From the NCBI GenBank assembly GCA_026389455.1, contig JAPLHV010000067.1:1-53389 (forward strand): 53,389 bases of DNA. Direction: 5' to 3'. The notes beneath the pieces were generated by a model. The model was given only the letters and a program-made list of their open reading frames with translations, did not search any database and was not told the origin of the DNA. The DNA comes from Coprothermobacterota bacterium. GTDB lineage: Bacteria; Caldisericota; JANLFM01. Of the stretch, positions 40,502 through 50,080 are shown one piece after another. A program made the translations under genes and the position numbers. Every line of letters starts with the position of its first letter. The stretch's first letter is position 1.

Positions 40502-41857
40502 ATGAAGTGGAAACGAACGGGGAAGTTGTTGGCGGCCATTCCCCTGGCCTTATTGCTCTTGGTGGCAGTGACCACGCCTGCCAGCGCTTTCACCGCCCAG
40601 GGGGGAACCAATATTGCGGTCACCTCTGGGCTGTCGGTGGAAGGGGATTACTACGTCGGTGCGGCGACCTTCACCCTGGAAGGGACCATCCGCGGCGATT
40701 TGGTAGTGACGGGAGGCAGTGTTCGCATCGCCGAGACGGGGATTGTAGAGGGTGACTTACTCGGCATGGCAGGAGCCATCGTCATCGAGGGTACAGTGAA
40801 GGGAGCCGTGCGAGTGGTGGCCGGCGTCATCACACTAGGCGAGAAAGCGCAACTGGACCGGGACTTGGTGGCAGGCGGAGGCAGCCTGGAAAGCAAAACC
40901 GGCAGCCGCATCGCCGGCACAGCGGTGTTCGGTGGCGCGCAAGCTCTTCTAGCTGGAGAGATCAACCAGGATCTCCTCTTCGGCGGAAGCCGTCTGACCC
41001 TGCTTGGCAAAATCGGTCGTGACGCCACGCTTGTCGTTGATGGCCAAAACAGCGGCGAAATGCCTTCTACCTGGTGGCTGACTTGGATTCCGGGAGCGCC
41101 AACCTGGCCCATCGTCAACGCCGGTTTAGTTGTGGACGCGAAGGCCTCCGTCGGTGGAACTCTTGATTACAGCAGCTCGCGCGAGTTCGTCATCCCCTCC
41201 GGCGTTGCGGGCAAGGTAGCGTATCACCCCATCTCCGTTGAACCGGGTACCCCGGTCATCTCCCAACCAGGCCAACCGCAAAGTTTTGCCGACTGGCTGT
41301 GGAACTCCTTCCGGCACTGGATTGTCCTGGTAGTGGCCGGGTTCCTGATGCTCTGGCTTTTCCGCGGTTTCATGCGGCGCGGCGCCAAGGCCCTGGGCAA
41401 GCGTCCATTTCCAGCGCTCGGCTGGGGTGTAGTGTGGGTGTTGGCTATCCCCATCGGAGTTATGCTCTTCTTCGTTCTTGCCGCTGTCCTGGCCATGGGC
41501 TTGGGCTTGATTACCTTCGGCGAACTGGCTGGGACGACTGTCGGCGTCGCTTGCCTAACAGCCGTTGCCGCGGGCGCCTTCCTTTGGCTCTATCTTCGTT
41601 TCGCTGCTTCCGTCCTGGTCGGTTATGCATTGGGGAGAGCGCTGCTTAGTGCGCTGACCAATAACCCTGACCCCAGCCCGGCCGGTTCCATGCTGCTGGG
41701 CACGCTGATCCTGGTCTTGCTTTATGGCATCCCGGTGGTGGGTTGGGTAGTCGAATTACTGGTAGGCCTGGCCGCTTTGGGCTCGCTGTGGATCTCCATC
41801 CAAACTCGTCCCCGCAAACAAGAAGATCTTCCCCCAGCCACGAGCAACCAAGCTTAA
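40502..41857 (+). CDS. Secreted/membrane bactofilin-like (polymer-forming) protein
   Basis: This 451-aa protein has a signal peptide (MKWKRTGKLLAAIPLALLLL...ASA). A right-handed beta-helix-like region follows, of repeating short strands (EGTIRGDLVVTGGSV, EGTVKGAVRVVAG, AGEINQDLLFGGS) that resembles bactofilin polymer-forming domains. The C-terminal third has four hydrophobic helices. GGAGGTG precedes the ATG. Unlike cytoplasmic bactofilins, the beta region should be outside the cytoplasm. It may scaffold envelope components, which is inference. A hairpin terminator follows. Confidence 0.8.
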   Translation: MKWKRTGKLLAAIPLALLLLVAVTTPASAFTAQGGTNIAVTSGLSVEGDYYVGAATFTLEGTIRGDLVVTGGSVRIAETGIVEGDLLGMAGAIVIEGTVKGAVRVVAGVITLGEKAQLDRDLVAGGGSLESKTGSRIAGTAVFGGAQALLAGEINQDLLFGGSRLTLLGKIGRDATLVVDGQNSGEMPSTWWLTWIPGAPTWPIVNAGLVVDAKASVGGTLDYSSSREFVIPSGVAGKVAYHPISVEPGTPVISQPGQPQSFADWLWNSFRHWIVLVVAGFLMLWLFRGFMRRGAKALGKRPFPALGWGVVWVLAIPIGVMLFFVLAAVLAMGLGLITFGELAGTTVGVACLTAVAAGAFLWLYLRFAASVLVGYALGRALLSALTNNPDPSPAGSMLLGTLILVLLYGIPVVGWVVELLVGLAALGSLWISIQTRPRKQEDLPPATSNQA

Positions 41858-41901
41858 AATAGGAATCAGCAGTCCCGACAAGCGCTTCACTTGTACGATT
41901 C

Positions 41902-41930
41902 GCCAGAGGGGGTTTTTCCCCTCTGGCTTT
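41902..41930 (+). terminator. hairpin terminator after the bactofilin-like gene
   Basis: GCCAGAGGGG and CCCCTCTGGC form a perfect 10-bp stem around gttttt, followed by only three T before CCC. It is a strong hairpin with a weak T-tract, 44 bp after the stop. Confidence 0.7.
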
Positions 41931-42086
41931 CCCTCAACACGCTCGTATTGTCGCCTGCAACCGATGCCCGATCGTTGCTATTTGATCGGTAGCATGCATC
42001 GAAATTATCTTGAGGAAAGACTCGGCGCTCGTTACGCACGTGAACCCTCAAAGAGGGGCAGAGAAGATACTCAAAATGCTAAATAG

Positions 42087-42107
42087 GAACGCCCTGCCGG
42101 GGGCTGT
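42087..42107 (-). repeat. reverse core unit in the leader of the MBL gene
   Basis: The capped reverse unit gaacgccctgccgggggctgt ends 14 bp before the start codon of the RNase J-like gene, in place of a visible ribosome-binding site. The remaining 41931-42086 spacer holds nothing I recognise apart from a small TTGAGG/CCTCAA inverted repeat. Confidence 0.8.
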
Positions 42108-42121
42108 AAAGACCTGACTTC

Positions 42122-43726
42122 ATGGTTGCCCTGACTTTCTATGACGGCGCCGACTGCGTGGGAGGGAATAAATTCCTCCTGGAAGCAGCCGACACCGCCT
42201 TGTTCCTGGACTTTGGCAAGAACTTCAGCCGGGAGGCGCTCTTCTTTGATGACTTCATGCCGCCCCGGGCAACCGCTGGTCTCTGCGACTACCTCGAGCT
42301 GGACTTGCTGCCTCCGCTAGAGGGGATCTACCGTCCCGAATATGAGATGTCGGGTCGCGCCTGGGAACACTGTCATGAACACCCTGCTCGTCGCCGGCTG
42401 CACCTGGATGGGATCCTGCTGACCCATGCTCACCTCGACCACAGCGGGTACCTTTCTTTTCTCGATACCTCTACCCCGATTTATAGCGGATTGGCCACAG
42501 CGCTGATCGCCAAGGCCATGCAAGATACCGGGCGAAGCGGCGTGTCCGGCGAGATCGCCTACGCCCTGCCGCGAATCGAGACAAACGGCGTCTTGGGAAC
42601 CCAGCGAGGGAGCAAGGATAATCCCTGCCCAGCTCTCTTGCGGCCTCTCATCCTTTTAGAGCCGGAACAGCCCCTGGCCGCGGAGTTCCTGCGGGCGTCC
42701 AGCAGCGCTCGTTCGATCAGCGGCAACCTCGCGCTCCACCTTCCCAGTGGTGAGGCCCAGGCCGGCAACCTTCGCCTTCGCCGCTACCCGGTGGATCACT
42801 CCATCCCGGGGGCGGGCGCCTTCGCCATTGATACACCCAGTGGATGGGTGGTCTACACCGGCGATTTGCGACTGCACGGCAGCGAGAGCGCCGCGACAAG
42901 GGCTTTCTTCCGCCAGGCGGCGGCCCTTCACCCCCGCGCCTTGATCTGCGAAGCGACGCGCATCATCGGGGAGAAGGGAGAGGAGATCGTCGCCACGACC
43001 GAGGAGGAGGTGTTCGACCAAGCCTGCCGGTTGGTGCGCCGGGAGAAGGGATTGGTCATCGCCGACTTCGGCCCGCGCAACGTAGTGCGCTTGCTTTCTT
43101 TCTTGCAAGCGGCGACGGATGCTGGGCGGCAACTGGTGATTACCGACAAGGACGCCTATTTGCTGAAAGCGTTGCGCCTTGGCGACTCGCGTGTACCTGA
43201 CCCGTTAACCGATTCGCGGATTGCTGTCTATCGAGAAGTCCGCGGCAGCTATGCGCAATGGCAGACTGCCCTCTTGGAATCGTTCCAAGCCTCCTGTCCG
43301 GAGCGCTTGGTCACGTCCGCCGACTTGCGACGGTCCCCAGGCAACTATGTCGTTTGCTTCTCCTATTGGGATTTGCAGGAATTGGTCGACATCCAACCGA
43401 AAGACGGCCTCTACATCTACTCCTCCTGCGAGGCTTTCAATGAAGAGATGGCCATCGACCAAGAGCGCCTGCTGCGTTGGATCGATCATTTCGGCCTGCG
43501 CCCGGTGGGCAGCTTAAAAGCTGGAGAAGAATCGCGATACGCCGGGCCGGCCCTGCATGCCAGCGGCCATATCGACACGGCCGGGGTCATTGAGATGGTG
43601 GAGACGATCCGCCCCCGCACTCTCTTGCCGGTTCACGGGGAACACCGTGAATATTACCAGCAGCGATTCGGCGGTTTCTGCCAGGTGATCCTGCCGAAGC
43701 GCGGAGAACGAATCATCCTGGACTGA
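42122..43726 (+). CDS. RNase J-like MBL-fold (beta-CASP type) hydrolase
   Basis: This 534-aa metallo-beta-lactamase protein starts MVALTFYDGADCVGGNKFLLE and has a FLDFGK strand, the metal motif THAHLDHSGYL near residue 100, and ligand segments VDHSIPGAGAF, YTGDLRLHG and PVHGEHREYY. The order and length match the RNase J/beta-CASP group that processes or degrades RNA. It is not a canonical RNase J, because the GGxxEIG start is replaced by GGNKFLL. A long insert containing FLRASSSARSISGN precedes the beta-CASP part. No ribosome-binding site is visible because a core repeat lies at that place. Confidence 0.8.
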   Translation: MVALTFYDGADCVGGNKFLLEAADTALFLDFGKNFSREALFFDDFMPPRATAGLCDYLELDLLPPLEGIYRPEYEMSGRAWEHCHEHPARRRLHLDGILLTHAHLDHSGYLSFLDTSTPIYSGLATALIAKAMQDTGRSGVSGEIAYALPRIETNGVLGTQRGSKDNPCPALLRPLILLEPEQPLAAEFLRASSSARSISGNLALHLPSGEAQAGNLRLRRYPVDHSIPGAGAFAIDTPSGWVVYTGDLRLHGSESAATRAFFRQAAALHPRALICEATRIIGEKGEEIVATTEEEVFDQACRLVRREKGLVIADFGPRNVVRLLSFLQAATDAGRQLVITDKDAYLLKALRLGDSRVPDPLTDSRIAVYREVRGSYAQWQTALLESFQASCPERLVTSADLRRSPGNYVVCFSYWDLQELVDIQPKDGLYIYSSCEAFNEEMAIDQERLLRWIDHFGLRPVGSLKAGEESRYAGPALHASGHIDTAGVIEMVETIRPRTLLPVHGEHREYYQQRFGGFCQVILPKRGERIILD

Positions 43727-43755
43727 GCAACACTCACTCCCTGACGAAACGGAGT

Positions 43756-43800
43756 GGTAGCTTGGGATCGCCCTATTTCTCCGCAACACGCCAAGCTACC
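43756..43800. terminator. long-loop inverted repeat after the MBL gene
   Basis: GGTAGCTTGG and CCAAGCTACC are perfect 10-bp arms 25 bp apart, starting 29 bp after the stop. It could terminate transcription; no T-tract follows. Confidence 0.4.
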
Positions 43801-43839
43801 CCCCTCTTTCCTTCCCACCGGCAAGTCGCAAAATAGGAA

Positions 43840-44150
43840 AAGAAAATAGGTTCCTTTTCATTTCAAGTGGGCATCTACCAGCCTGCGGCAGCCTGTCTAG
43901 ACCAGCTTCCCTGTAATCATAGCAACGAGGGTCTTAAGTAGTCTTGTCGGCCGTTGGACTGCGGCGCCCCAGTGCGGCGAATCTGGGATCTGGACCGTCC
44001 CTGGGACTGAGACCGCTCCTGGTACCATCGGCTTTCCCAGGGGGAGAGTAGTCCTCCTCCTTCTGACGGGTTGCCTCGGTATCGCAATGCATCACTGAAC
44101 AGCCCCCGGCAGGGTGTTCTGTGACACGCTGTTGCGGGCTATCAAGCCGC
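43840..44150. repeat. dispersed repeat block (copy C), homologous to 52720-53100
   Basis: This gene-free block begins with ggttccttttcatttcaagtggg, also present at 52718. It then holds a degenerate core (agcctgcggcagcctgtct), a segment matching 52801-52880 (gcgccccagtgcggc), and a segment matching the reverse complement of 53190-53270 (tctggaccgt...catcggctttcc). It ends with a capped core, agcccccggcagggtgttctg, at 44101. No coding potential is evident. It is a decayed, rearranged relative of the blocks at 16268 and 53078. Confidence 0.7.
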
Positions 44151-44264
44151 AACGCTCTCTCGAAGAAAGCTTCCAGCCCTTCCACGAAGCACACCTCTTT
44201 CTACCTTCAGACTACATTACCCACTCATTATGAGAAAGAGCCAGAAAATAGTAGTATCTCTCGA

Positions 44265-46832
44265 TTATTTCCAGGGCAGGCGGATGGTCACCTTGGTTCC
44301 TTTCCCCTCCTCGCTGGTCAGGAGGAGGGCGCCGCCGTGCTCCTCGACGATGCGGCGGGAGACGTAGAGACCCAGGCCGGTGCCGGGCGCCCCCCGGAGC
44401 TCGGCCGAGCGACCGCGTCGGAAGGGTTGGAAGAGTTGCTCTTGTTCTTGGGCGGAGATGCCGAGTCCATGGTCTTCCACCTCTAGAATGAGAGTCTGGT
44501 CTTCCAGTTTTAGGCGGACCTCGACCTTTCCTCCTTTGGGTGAGAACTTGACAGCGTTGGTCAGCAGGTTCTCCACCACCCGGGCGAGGGCTTCCTCATC
44601 GCAGGCGCCTTGGGGTACGGGTTTCAGTTTCAGGTCTAAGGTCGCCTGGGGAGCGATGGCGTAGTTAGTCAGGTTCTCCGCCACCCGCTTGACTATCTCC
44701 ACCGGATCGCAGAGAGCAAGAAGGAGAGGAAAGCGACTTTCCTCGCTGCGCTGGCTGTCCACCAGATTGTTAATCATCCTATCCAGACGCTGTAGATTAC
44801 GAACCCAAACCTTTCCGTATTCCCCCCACTTTTCTGGGGAGGACTCCATCATTTCTTTCGATTGATTCAACAACATCAACGGTGTCTTCAATTCATGGGA
44901 AACAGCAAAGAGAAGGGTTGTACGGGCTTCTTCCAATTTTTCGCTCTCCCGTTTGCGAGAGGTGATGTCGGTGGCGATGCCCTCGCAACCAACAATTGTG
45001 CCGGCCACGTCTCTGACAGGAACTCCATTCGAACTGTGCCAACGCCAGGATCCGTCGGCGTGCTGCACACGGTACTCGATGCCCGTTTGTCGTTGTCCCG
45101 TCTCGATCACAGACTGCAGAAACACCTGATATCTCTCGAAGTCATCCGGGTGGACGAATTGCTGGAATGATCTCCCCACGACCTGATCTGTCGGGCGCCC
45201 CAGGAGCACGGTCCAACCAGGGGAAACGAAGGTCAATACACCATCTAAGTCTAGCGTATAGATGATGTCGTGGCTGTTCTCGATCAATAGACGGTACTTC
45301 TCTTCGCTCTCCCGCAAGGCTTCTTCGGCCAGTTTACGGTCAGTGATGTCGATGGTGTATCCGCCGAGAATGGTCGGGCGATTCGGTATGGAAATCGGAA
45401 ATTTCATGCTAAAGAAGTGCCGCCCCTCAAAAGTCTCTTCCCGCTCAATAGCGCAGCCTTCTTTCATAACCCTTTCATCATCCGCCCGCATTCCGGCAGC
45501 CAATTCCGGGGGCCAGAGTTCCTCGCTGGTTTTGCCAAGCAATTGAGACAAAGGCTTTCCTAACATCTTTTCAAAATGATGGCTCAATACGACAGCGCGA
45601 GTATCTTCATCTTTGATGAAAACAGGATTGGGGCAATAGCGCATAAATAAAGACAGTTTCTCCTCGCTCTCCCACAGGGCTTCCTCCGCCCGCTTGCGCT
45701 CGGTGATATCACGGATCGACCCTTCCACATATTTGGGGTTCCCCTGCTCGTCCCTGATCAGATGGCTGGAGACCGAAACCGACAGGCGCCTTCCATCCCG
45801 ATGCAACAGGGTGAGTTCGTAGTCGGAAACCTCGCCCTCTCTGCGGAGTCTCTCCAGGAGAGCTTTTCGCTGTTCCGGGTCGGGGTAGAGTTCCAGAACC
45901 TGGCGCCCGATCAGCTCTTCGGGCTTCCAACCGGAGAGAATGAAACAGGAGGGGGAGAGATTGGCGATGAGCCCCTGCATGTCGGTCTGGTAATAGAGGT
46001 CAGTGAAGTTGTTGAATACCGAACGGTACTTCTCCTCGCTCTTCCGCAGCGCCTCTTCCGCCTGTTTGCGCTCAGTGATGTCATTGATGCTGGACAGAAT
46101 GCAGAGTCCCTGGCTCAACTGGATTGTCTGAGCAGAGTACAAGCCCGTTCTCACCTCACCACTCTTCGTCCGGAATTGGGCCTCCCGACCAACAACTTCC
46201 CGACCAGCGCGAAGCTCAGCCACCAGATACTGTCTATCCTCTTCATTGACCCATATCTTCAGTCCGACCGACAAGTCAGTGAGAGCTTCTGCTCGTGTAA
46301 TCCCCGTTATGGAGATGAAAGTATCGTTAACCTCGATATATGTGCCGTCCTCCATGCGGGAAATGACGATGGCGTAGGGCGACGATTTGAACGCCTTGGA
46401 GAACTTTTCCTCGCTCTCCCGCAGTTCCTCCTCCGCCTGTAACTTGGCCTGGTGAGACGCTTTCCGCTCCAGGGCGTTGCGCACGACCAAAGGCAGCCGC
46501 ATCAGGCTGGATTTCAAGAGATAGTCTTGCGCCCCTTCTTTCATCACCCGGGCGGCAATCTCCTCCGATTGGCTCCCCGTGACCAAGATGAAAGGAACCC
46601 CGGGCGATTGCTGGTTGACGATGAGCAAGGCTTCCAGGGCGTTGAACGACGGCAGGGCGTAGTCGGCCAGGATCAGATCGGGCTGGAAGTCCGCCAAAGC
46701 CCGACGGAACTCCAGCTCCGTCTCCACCCGCAGCGAGATGAACCGGATGCCGGCCTGGCGCAGCTCGACCTCCACCAGTTCCGCATCTCGAGGAACGTCC
46801 TCCAACATCAGGATCCGCAGTGTTTCGCCCAT
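44265..46832 (-). CDS. Hybrid sensor histidine kinase (REC-PASx4-HisKA-HATPase)
   Basis: This 855-aa protein starts with a receiver domain (MGETLRILMLEDVPRDAEL; phospho-Asp in LILADYALPSF), followed by four PAS domains each introduced by SEEK, with S-boxes. A HisKA domain (FAVSHELKTPLM) and an HATPase (N box, DHGLGIS, GTGLGLYVS) complete it. There is no membrane segment, so it is cytoplasmic. GAAGGAGAAAGCG precedes the ATG. It is the third gene of a run with a PAS kinase and a single-domain regulator, 35 bp after the latter. The signal is unknown; no haem or flavin ligand can be assigned by eye. Confidence 0.9.
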   Translation of the reverse strand: MGETLRILMLEDVPRDAELVEVELRQAGIRFISLRVETELEFRRALADFQPDLILADYALPSFNALEALLIVNQQSPGVPFILVTGSQSEEIAARVMKEGAQDYLLKSSLMRLPLVVRNALERKASHQAKLQAEEELRESEEKFSKAFKSSPYAIVISRMEDGTYIEVNDTFISITGITRAEALTDLSVGLKIWVNEEDRQYLVAELRAGREVVGREAQFRTKSGEVRTGLYSAQTIQLSQGLCILSSINDITERKQAEEALRKSEEKYRSVFNNFTDLYYQTDMQGLIANLSPSCFILSGWKPEELIGRQVLELYPDPEQRKALLERLRREGEVSDYELTLLHRDGRRLSVSVSSHLIRDEQGNPKYVEGSIRDITERKRAEEALWESEEKLSLFMRYCPNPVFIKDEDTRAVVLSHHFEKMLGKPLSQLLGKTSEELWPPELAAGMRADDERVMKEGCAIEREETFEGRHFFSMKFPISIPNRPTILGGYTIDITDRKLAEEALRESEEKYRLLIENSHDIIYTLDLDGVLTFVSPGWTVLLGRPTDQVVGRSFQQFVHPDDFERYQVFLQSVIETGQRQTGIEYRVQHADGSWRWHSSNGVPVRDVAGTIVGCEGIATDITSRKRESEKLEEARTTLLFAVSHELKTPLMLLNQSKEMMESSPEKWGEYGKVWVRNLQRLDRMINNLVDSQRSEESRFPLLLALCDPVEIVKRVAENLTNYAIAPQATLDLKLKPVPQGACDEEALARVVENLLTNAVKFSPKGGKVEVRLKLEDQTLILEVEDHGLGISAQEQEQLFQPFRRGRSAELRGAPGTGLGLYVSRRIVEEHGGALLLTSEEGKGTKVTIRLPWK

Positions 46833-46867
46833 CGCTTTCTCCTTCGGTCCGATCCTTGGCAGTGCCG

Positions 46868-47311
46868 CTAGCGAGGCGGTTGGTTCAACAGCAGCCAGTA
46901 CAGACCCAATTCGGAGATGGACTTCACGAAATTGTCAAAGTCCACCGGTTTAGTGATGTAGCTGTTGGCGCCCAGATGATAGCTTTCCACGATGTCCCGT
47001 TCCTCCTGGGAGGAGGTCAGCACCACCACAGGCGCCAGTTTAGTGCGCTCGTCGGACTTGATCGCCCGCAGCACTTCCAAGCCGCTGACCTTGGGCAGCT
47101 TCAAATCCAAGAGCACCACTTTCGGCAGGGCTTCCACGTCCCGCTGCGCGTAAGCGCCTTTGGCAAAGAGAAAATCCAGCGCTTCCGCCCCGTCCTCCAC
47201 CACCTGGATCCGATTGGCCAGCTTGTTCTCTCTTAAGGCTCGCAAGGTCAGCTCCACGTCGTTGGGGTTGTCCTCCACCAGCAGGATCTCTACCGCGTCG
47301 TATTGCTCCAT
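46868..47311 (-). CDS. Single-domain response regulator, Rcp1-like
   Basis: This 147-aa receiver-only protein has [18 protein letters not shown], phospho-Asp in [20 protein letters not shown] and SYITKPVDF. This is the Rcp1-like class that pairs with phytochrome-type and PAS histidine kinases. The ATG at 47311 has AAAGGAGAATGAA upstream and lies 1 nt after the kinase stop, indicating coupled synthesis. With no output domain it probably relays phosphate or binds a partner. Confidence 0.92.
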   Translation of the reverse strand: MEQYDAVEILLVEDNPNDVELTLRALRENKLANRIQVVEDGAEALDFLFAKGAYAQRDVEALPKVVLLDLKLPKVSGLEVLRAIKSDERTKLAPVVVLTSSQEERDIVESYHLGANSYITKPVDFDNFVKSISELGLYWLLLNQPPR

Positions 47312-47312
47312 T

Positions 47313-49592
47313 TCATTCTCCTTTCGGTAAGGTGAAAGCAAAGGTGGCGCCTTCACCCACTGTTCCGTCCGCCTGGACCTCGCCGCCCAAGCGGTGAATC
47401 ACGCGTTGCACGATGGCCAGCCCTACGCCGGTTCCTTCAAACTCCCGGGTGGAATGCAGACGCTGGAAGACGCCAAACAGCTTGTCGGCGTAATGCATGT
47501 CGAAGCCGACGCCATTGTCCTTGACCGAATAGCGGTTCATGCCGCCTTCGCTCTGGCTGCCGATTTCAATCCGGGCTGGGTCGCGGCCCCGGGTGAACTT
47601 GACGGCGTTGGAGAGCAGGTTGAACCAAACCTGGCGCAGCATCGCCGGATCGCCCAAGGCCGGAGGGAGCGAGTTCATCACCAGCTCCAGGGGCCGACCG
47701 GGATTGGCCGTGCACAATTCTGCAAAAACCGAATGAGCAGGTTTTTCCATGTCCACCTTCGATATTCGCAGTTCTTGCCGCCCCAGGCGAGAAAACATCA
47801 GCAGATCCTCGATCAATTGCCCCATCTGTTGGGCGCTCGATCGAATTACCTGCAGCAAACGCTCCTGCTCGCCATCCAGATGCCCGGCAGTCGCAGTCAA
47901 GAGCAGCCGGGAGAATCCGTCGATGGCCCGCAGGGGAGAGCGCAAATCGTGCGACACGGAATAGGAAAAGGCCTCCAGCTCCTTGACCGCGTCTTCCAGC
48001 TCTGCCGTTCGTTCTTTCACCCGCTGCTCCAGCTCGGCGTTCAGTTTCCGGATGGCTTCCTCCGCCTGCTTGCGCTCGGTGATGTCATAATTTGTGCCGA
48101 TCAGTTTGGTTGGTTGGCCGGCTGCGTCACGATGCACACTGGCGCGGGCGCGGATGTGGCGGATGGCGCCGTTCGGCCAGACAACGCGGAACTCCGTGTC
48201 GAATTCCTTTTCGCCTCGCAACGCCATCTGAACTTCTGCGTCTCCTCGCTCTACATCTTCCGGATGAACTCTCGCCTTCCACGTCTCGTAAGCGCCGCTG
48301 AAATTATCCGGCGCGATCCCGTAGAGACGAAACATCTGGTCATCCCAGATTAGCTCGTTATTGACAACATCTAAATCCCAGATACCCACGCCGCCTGCGG
48401 CAGTGGCTAGCGCCAGGCGTTCGGAGGATTGCCGCAGGGTCTCTTCGGCCAGTTTGCGGTCAGTGATGTCCCGTGCTAAACCTGTAAAGTTGATGAAGTC
48501 TCCACTCTCGTTGCGCACCACGTTTCCCTTGGTCATGTGCCAGCGCCACTCTCCCGATGCATGACGGACACGGTATTCGGTCCCGGCAGTCTGCAAACCT
48601 TCTTCTAAGTAACGACGCAATGCACCCTGGACAGCCGGCAAGTCTTCCGGGTGTATCAGGGAATTGAAATCACGGCCAATAAGTTCGGTTTGGCTATAAC
48701 CCAGCACGGCGCCCATCGAAGGGGACACGTAAATAAACTCTCCCTTCGGGTTGAGAGAAAAGATGACATCACGGCTATTCTCCACTATCAGCCTGTATTT
48801 CTCCTCGCTCTCCCGCAGCGCCTCCTCAGCTCGTTTGCGTTCGGTGATGTCAATGATATGAGACAGAATGCAAGTTCCTTGACTTAGCTTGATTATCTTG
48901 GCGGAGAACAACCCCACAAAAGTTTCACCACTTTTTCGTCGGAAGAAATACTCTTGGTCCATCACAACCCGGCCGGCCCGAAGATCAGCCACAACCTGCT
49001 GCCGATCTTTTTCATTGACCCATAACTTCATTGCTATCGACGAGTTGACAAGAGCTTCTTCTCGAGTGAACCCTGACACTGAAGTAAAGGTATCGTTGAC
49101 CTCGACGAACTTGCCGTCCTCCGCCCTCGTGATGATGATGACGTAGGGCGTAATCTGGAAAACCTTGGAGTACTTCTCTTTGCTCTCCCGCAGCGCTTCC
49201 TCGGCTTGCACGCGGTCGGTGATGTCCCAGGATGTACCGAGGATGCCGATCACCTCGTCGGGTGAATCCCGGAAGATCGACTTGATCGTATGGACGTGGA
49301 ATTCCTGACCGTCCTTGTCATAGCTCTCCTCGATGTTTTCCGACTGGCCGGTTTCCAAGATGCGCATGTCGTCCGCCCGGTACTTTTCCGCCAGCTCTGG
49401 CGGGTAGAGGTCATAGTCACTCCGGCCGAAGATCTCTCTGGGCTTCATGCCGTGATCAGCGGCGTAGTTCTCGTTACAGGCCAGATAGGTTAAGTCGCGG
49501 CCTTTCAGAAAGATCTTGAAGGGTAGGTTCCCGACGAAGAGTTTCTCCCAGCTTTCCACCCAACCAGCCGTCAATTTCTCCGGATGTGGCAT
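47313..49592 (-). CDS. Multi-PAS sensor histidine kinase
   Basis: This 759-aa cytoplasmic kinase has four PAS domains at about 20-130, 140-255, 265-385 and 390-510. A coiled-coil linker ([23 protein letters not shown]), HisKA ([20 protein letters not shown]) and HATPase ([24 protein letters not shown]) follow. The catalytic end resembles Cph1-type kinases that pair with Rcp1-like regulators, and such a regulator is encoded next. No GAF/PHY photosensory module is present, so it is not a phytochrome. The signal is unknown. Confidence 0.92.
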   Translation of the reverse strand: MPHPEKLTAGWVESWEKLFVGNLPFKIFLKGRDLTYLACNENYAADHGMKPREIFGRSDYDLYPPELAEKYRADDMRILETGQSENIEESYDKDGQEFHVHTIKSIFRDSPDEVIGILGTSWDITDRVQAEEALRESKEKYSKVFQITPYVIIITRAEDGKFVEVNDTFTSVSGFTREEALVNSSIAMKLWVNEKDRQQVVADLRAGRVVMDQEYFFRRKSGETFVGLFSAKIIKLSQGTCILSHIIDITERKRAEEALRESEEKYRLIVENSRDVIFSLNPKGEFIYVSPSMGAVLGYSQTELIGRDFNSLIHPEDLPAVQGALRRYLEEGLQTAGTEYRVRHASGEWRWHMTKGNVVRNESGDFINFTGLARDITDRKLAEETLRQSSERLALATAAGGVGIWDLDVVNNELIWDDQMFRLYGIAPDNFSGAYETWKARVHPEDVERGDAEVQMALRGEKEFDTEFRVVWPNGAIRHIRARASVHRDAAGQPTKLIGTNYDITERKQAEEAIRKLNAELEQRVKERTAELEDAVKELEAFSYSVSHDLRSPLRAIDGFSRLLLTATAGHLDGEQERLLQVIRSSAQQMGQLIEDLLMFSRLGRQELRISKVDMEKPAHSVFAELCTANPGRPLELVMNSLPPALGDPAMLRQVWFNLLSNAVKFTRGRDPARIEIGSQSEGGMNRYSVKDNGVGFDMHYADKLFGVFQRLHSTREFEGTGVGLAIVQRVIHRLGGEVQADGTVGEGATFAFTLPKGE

Positions 49593-49593
49593 C

Positions 49594-50080
49594 TAAGCAG
49601 CCTGCGGCAGCATGTCTAGTCTCCATTCAATCATCGGCTGAAGCTATGGGGGGGACAGATTCCATCGGAGCTATTGGGACAGGTTAATATCTGTCTCCAT
49701 TGCTCCGATTCCCTGCTACGCTTTGAATTGTATCGTCTCGATCGGGCGAAAGATAGCCGCAGATCTCCGTATTTTCGTTAATTACTCCCAGGGCGGCCTT
49801 GTCCCCATCCAAGGCTGGAACACTCTCCGCATTCCGCCCCTGGGTGATTCTCAGGAGAAACTGCCGAATCAGATCTCAATCTGATTGAAACAAGAATCGC
49901 GAGTTTGAGCGAAATGAAAGGTCAAGCGCGCGGTGGCACTGCACCCGCGCGCAAAGGGCTCCCATGATCCTCGGTTCGGTTGCCTGGTTAAATGGTTGAA
50001 CGCGTTGCATCCGCACGCCTTTGCCATGGTTCCTTGCTCCAGGCTGTTGAGCCCTTCTAGGATGCCATCAGCCTCTGACT
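49594..50080. other. gene-free spacer with repeat remnants
   Basis: A degenerate core (gcagcctgcggcagcatgtctag) lies upstream of the kinase start. An inverted repeat GGGGACAGAT (49651) / ATCTGTCTCC (49689) encloses a smaller ATCGGAGC/GCTCCGAT pairing and resembles a REP-like fragment. I see no convincing gene in the remainder. Confidence 0.5.

Noticed and set aside
41931-42086. possible riboswitch or small RNA upstream of the RNase J-like gene
   Set aside because: There is only a small TTGAGG/CCTCAA pairing. No recognised aptamer signature was found.
49651-49698. inverted repeat suggesting an IS200/REP element
   Set aside because: Only a short imperfect hairpin is present, with no transposase, so it is listed as a spacer feature rather than a mobile element.
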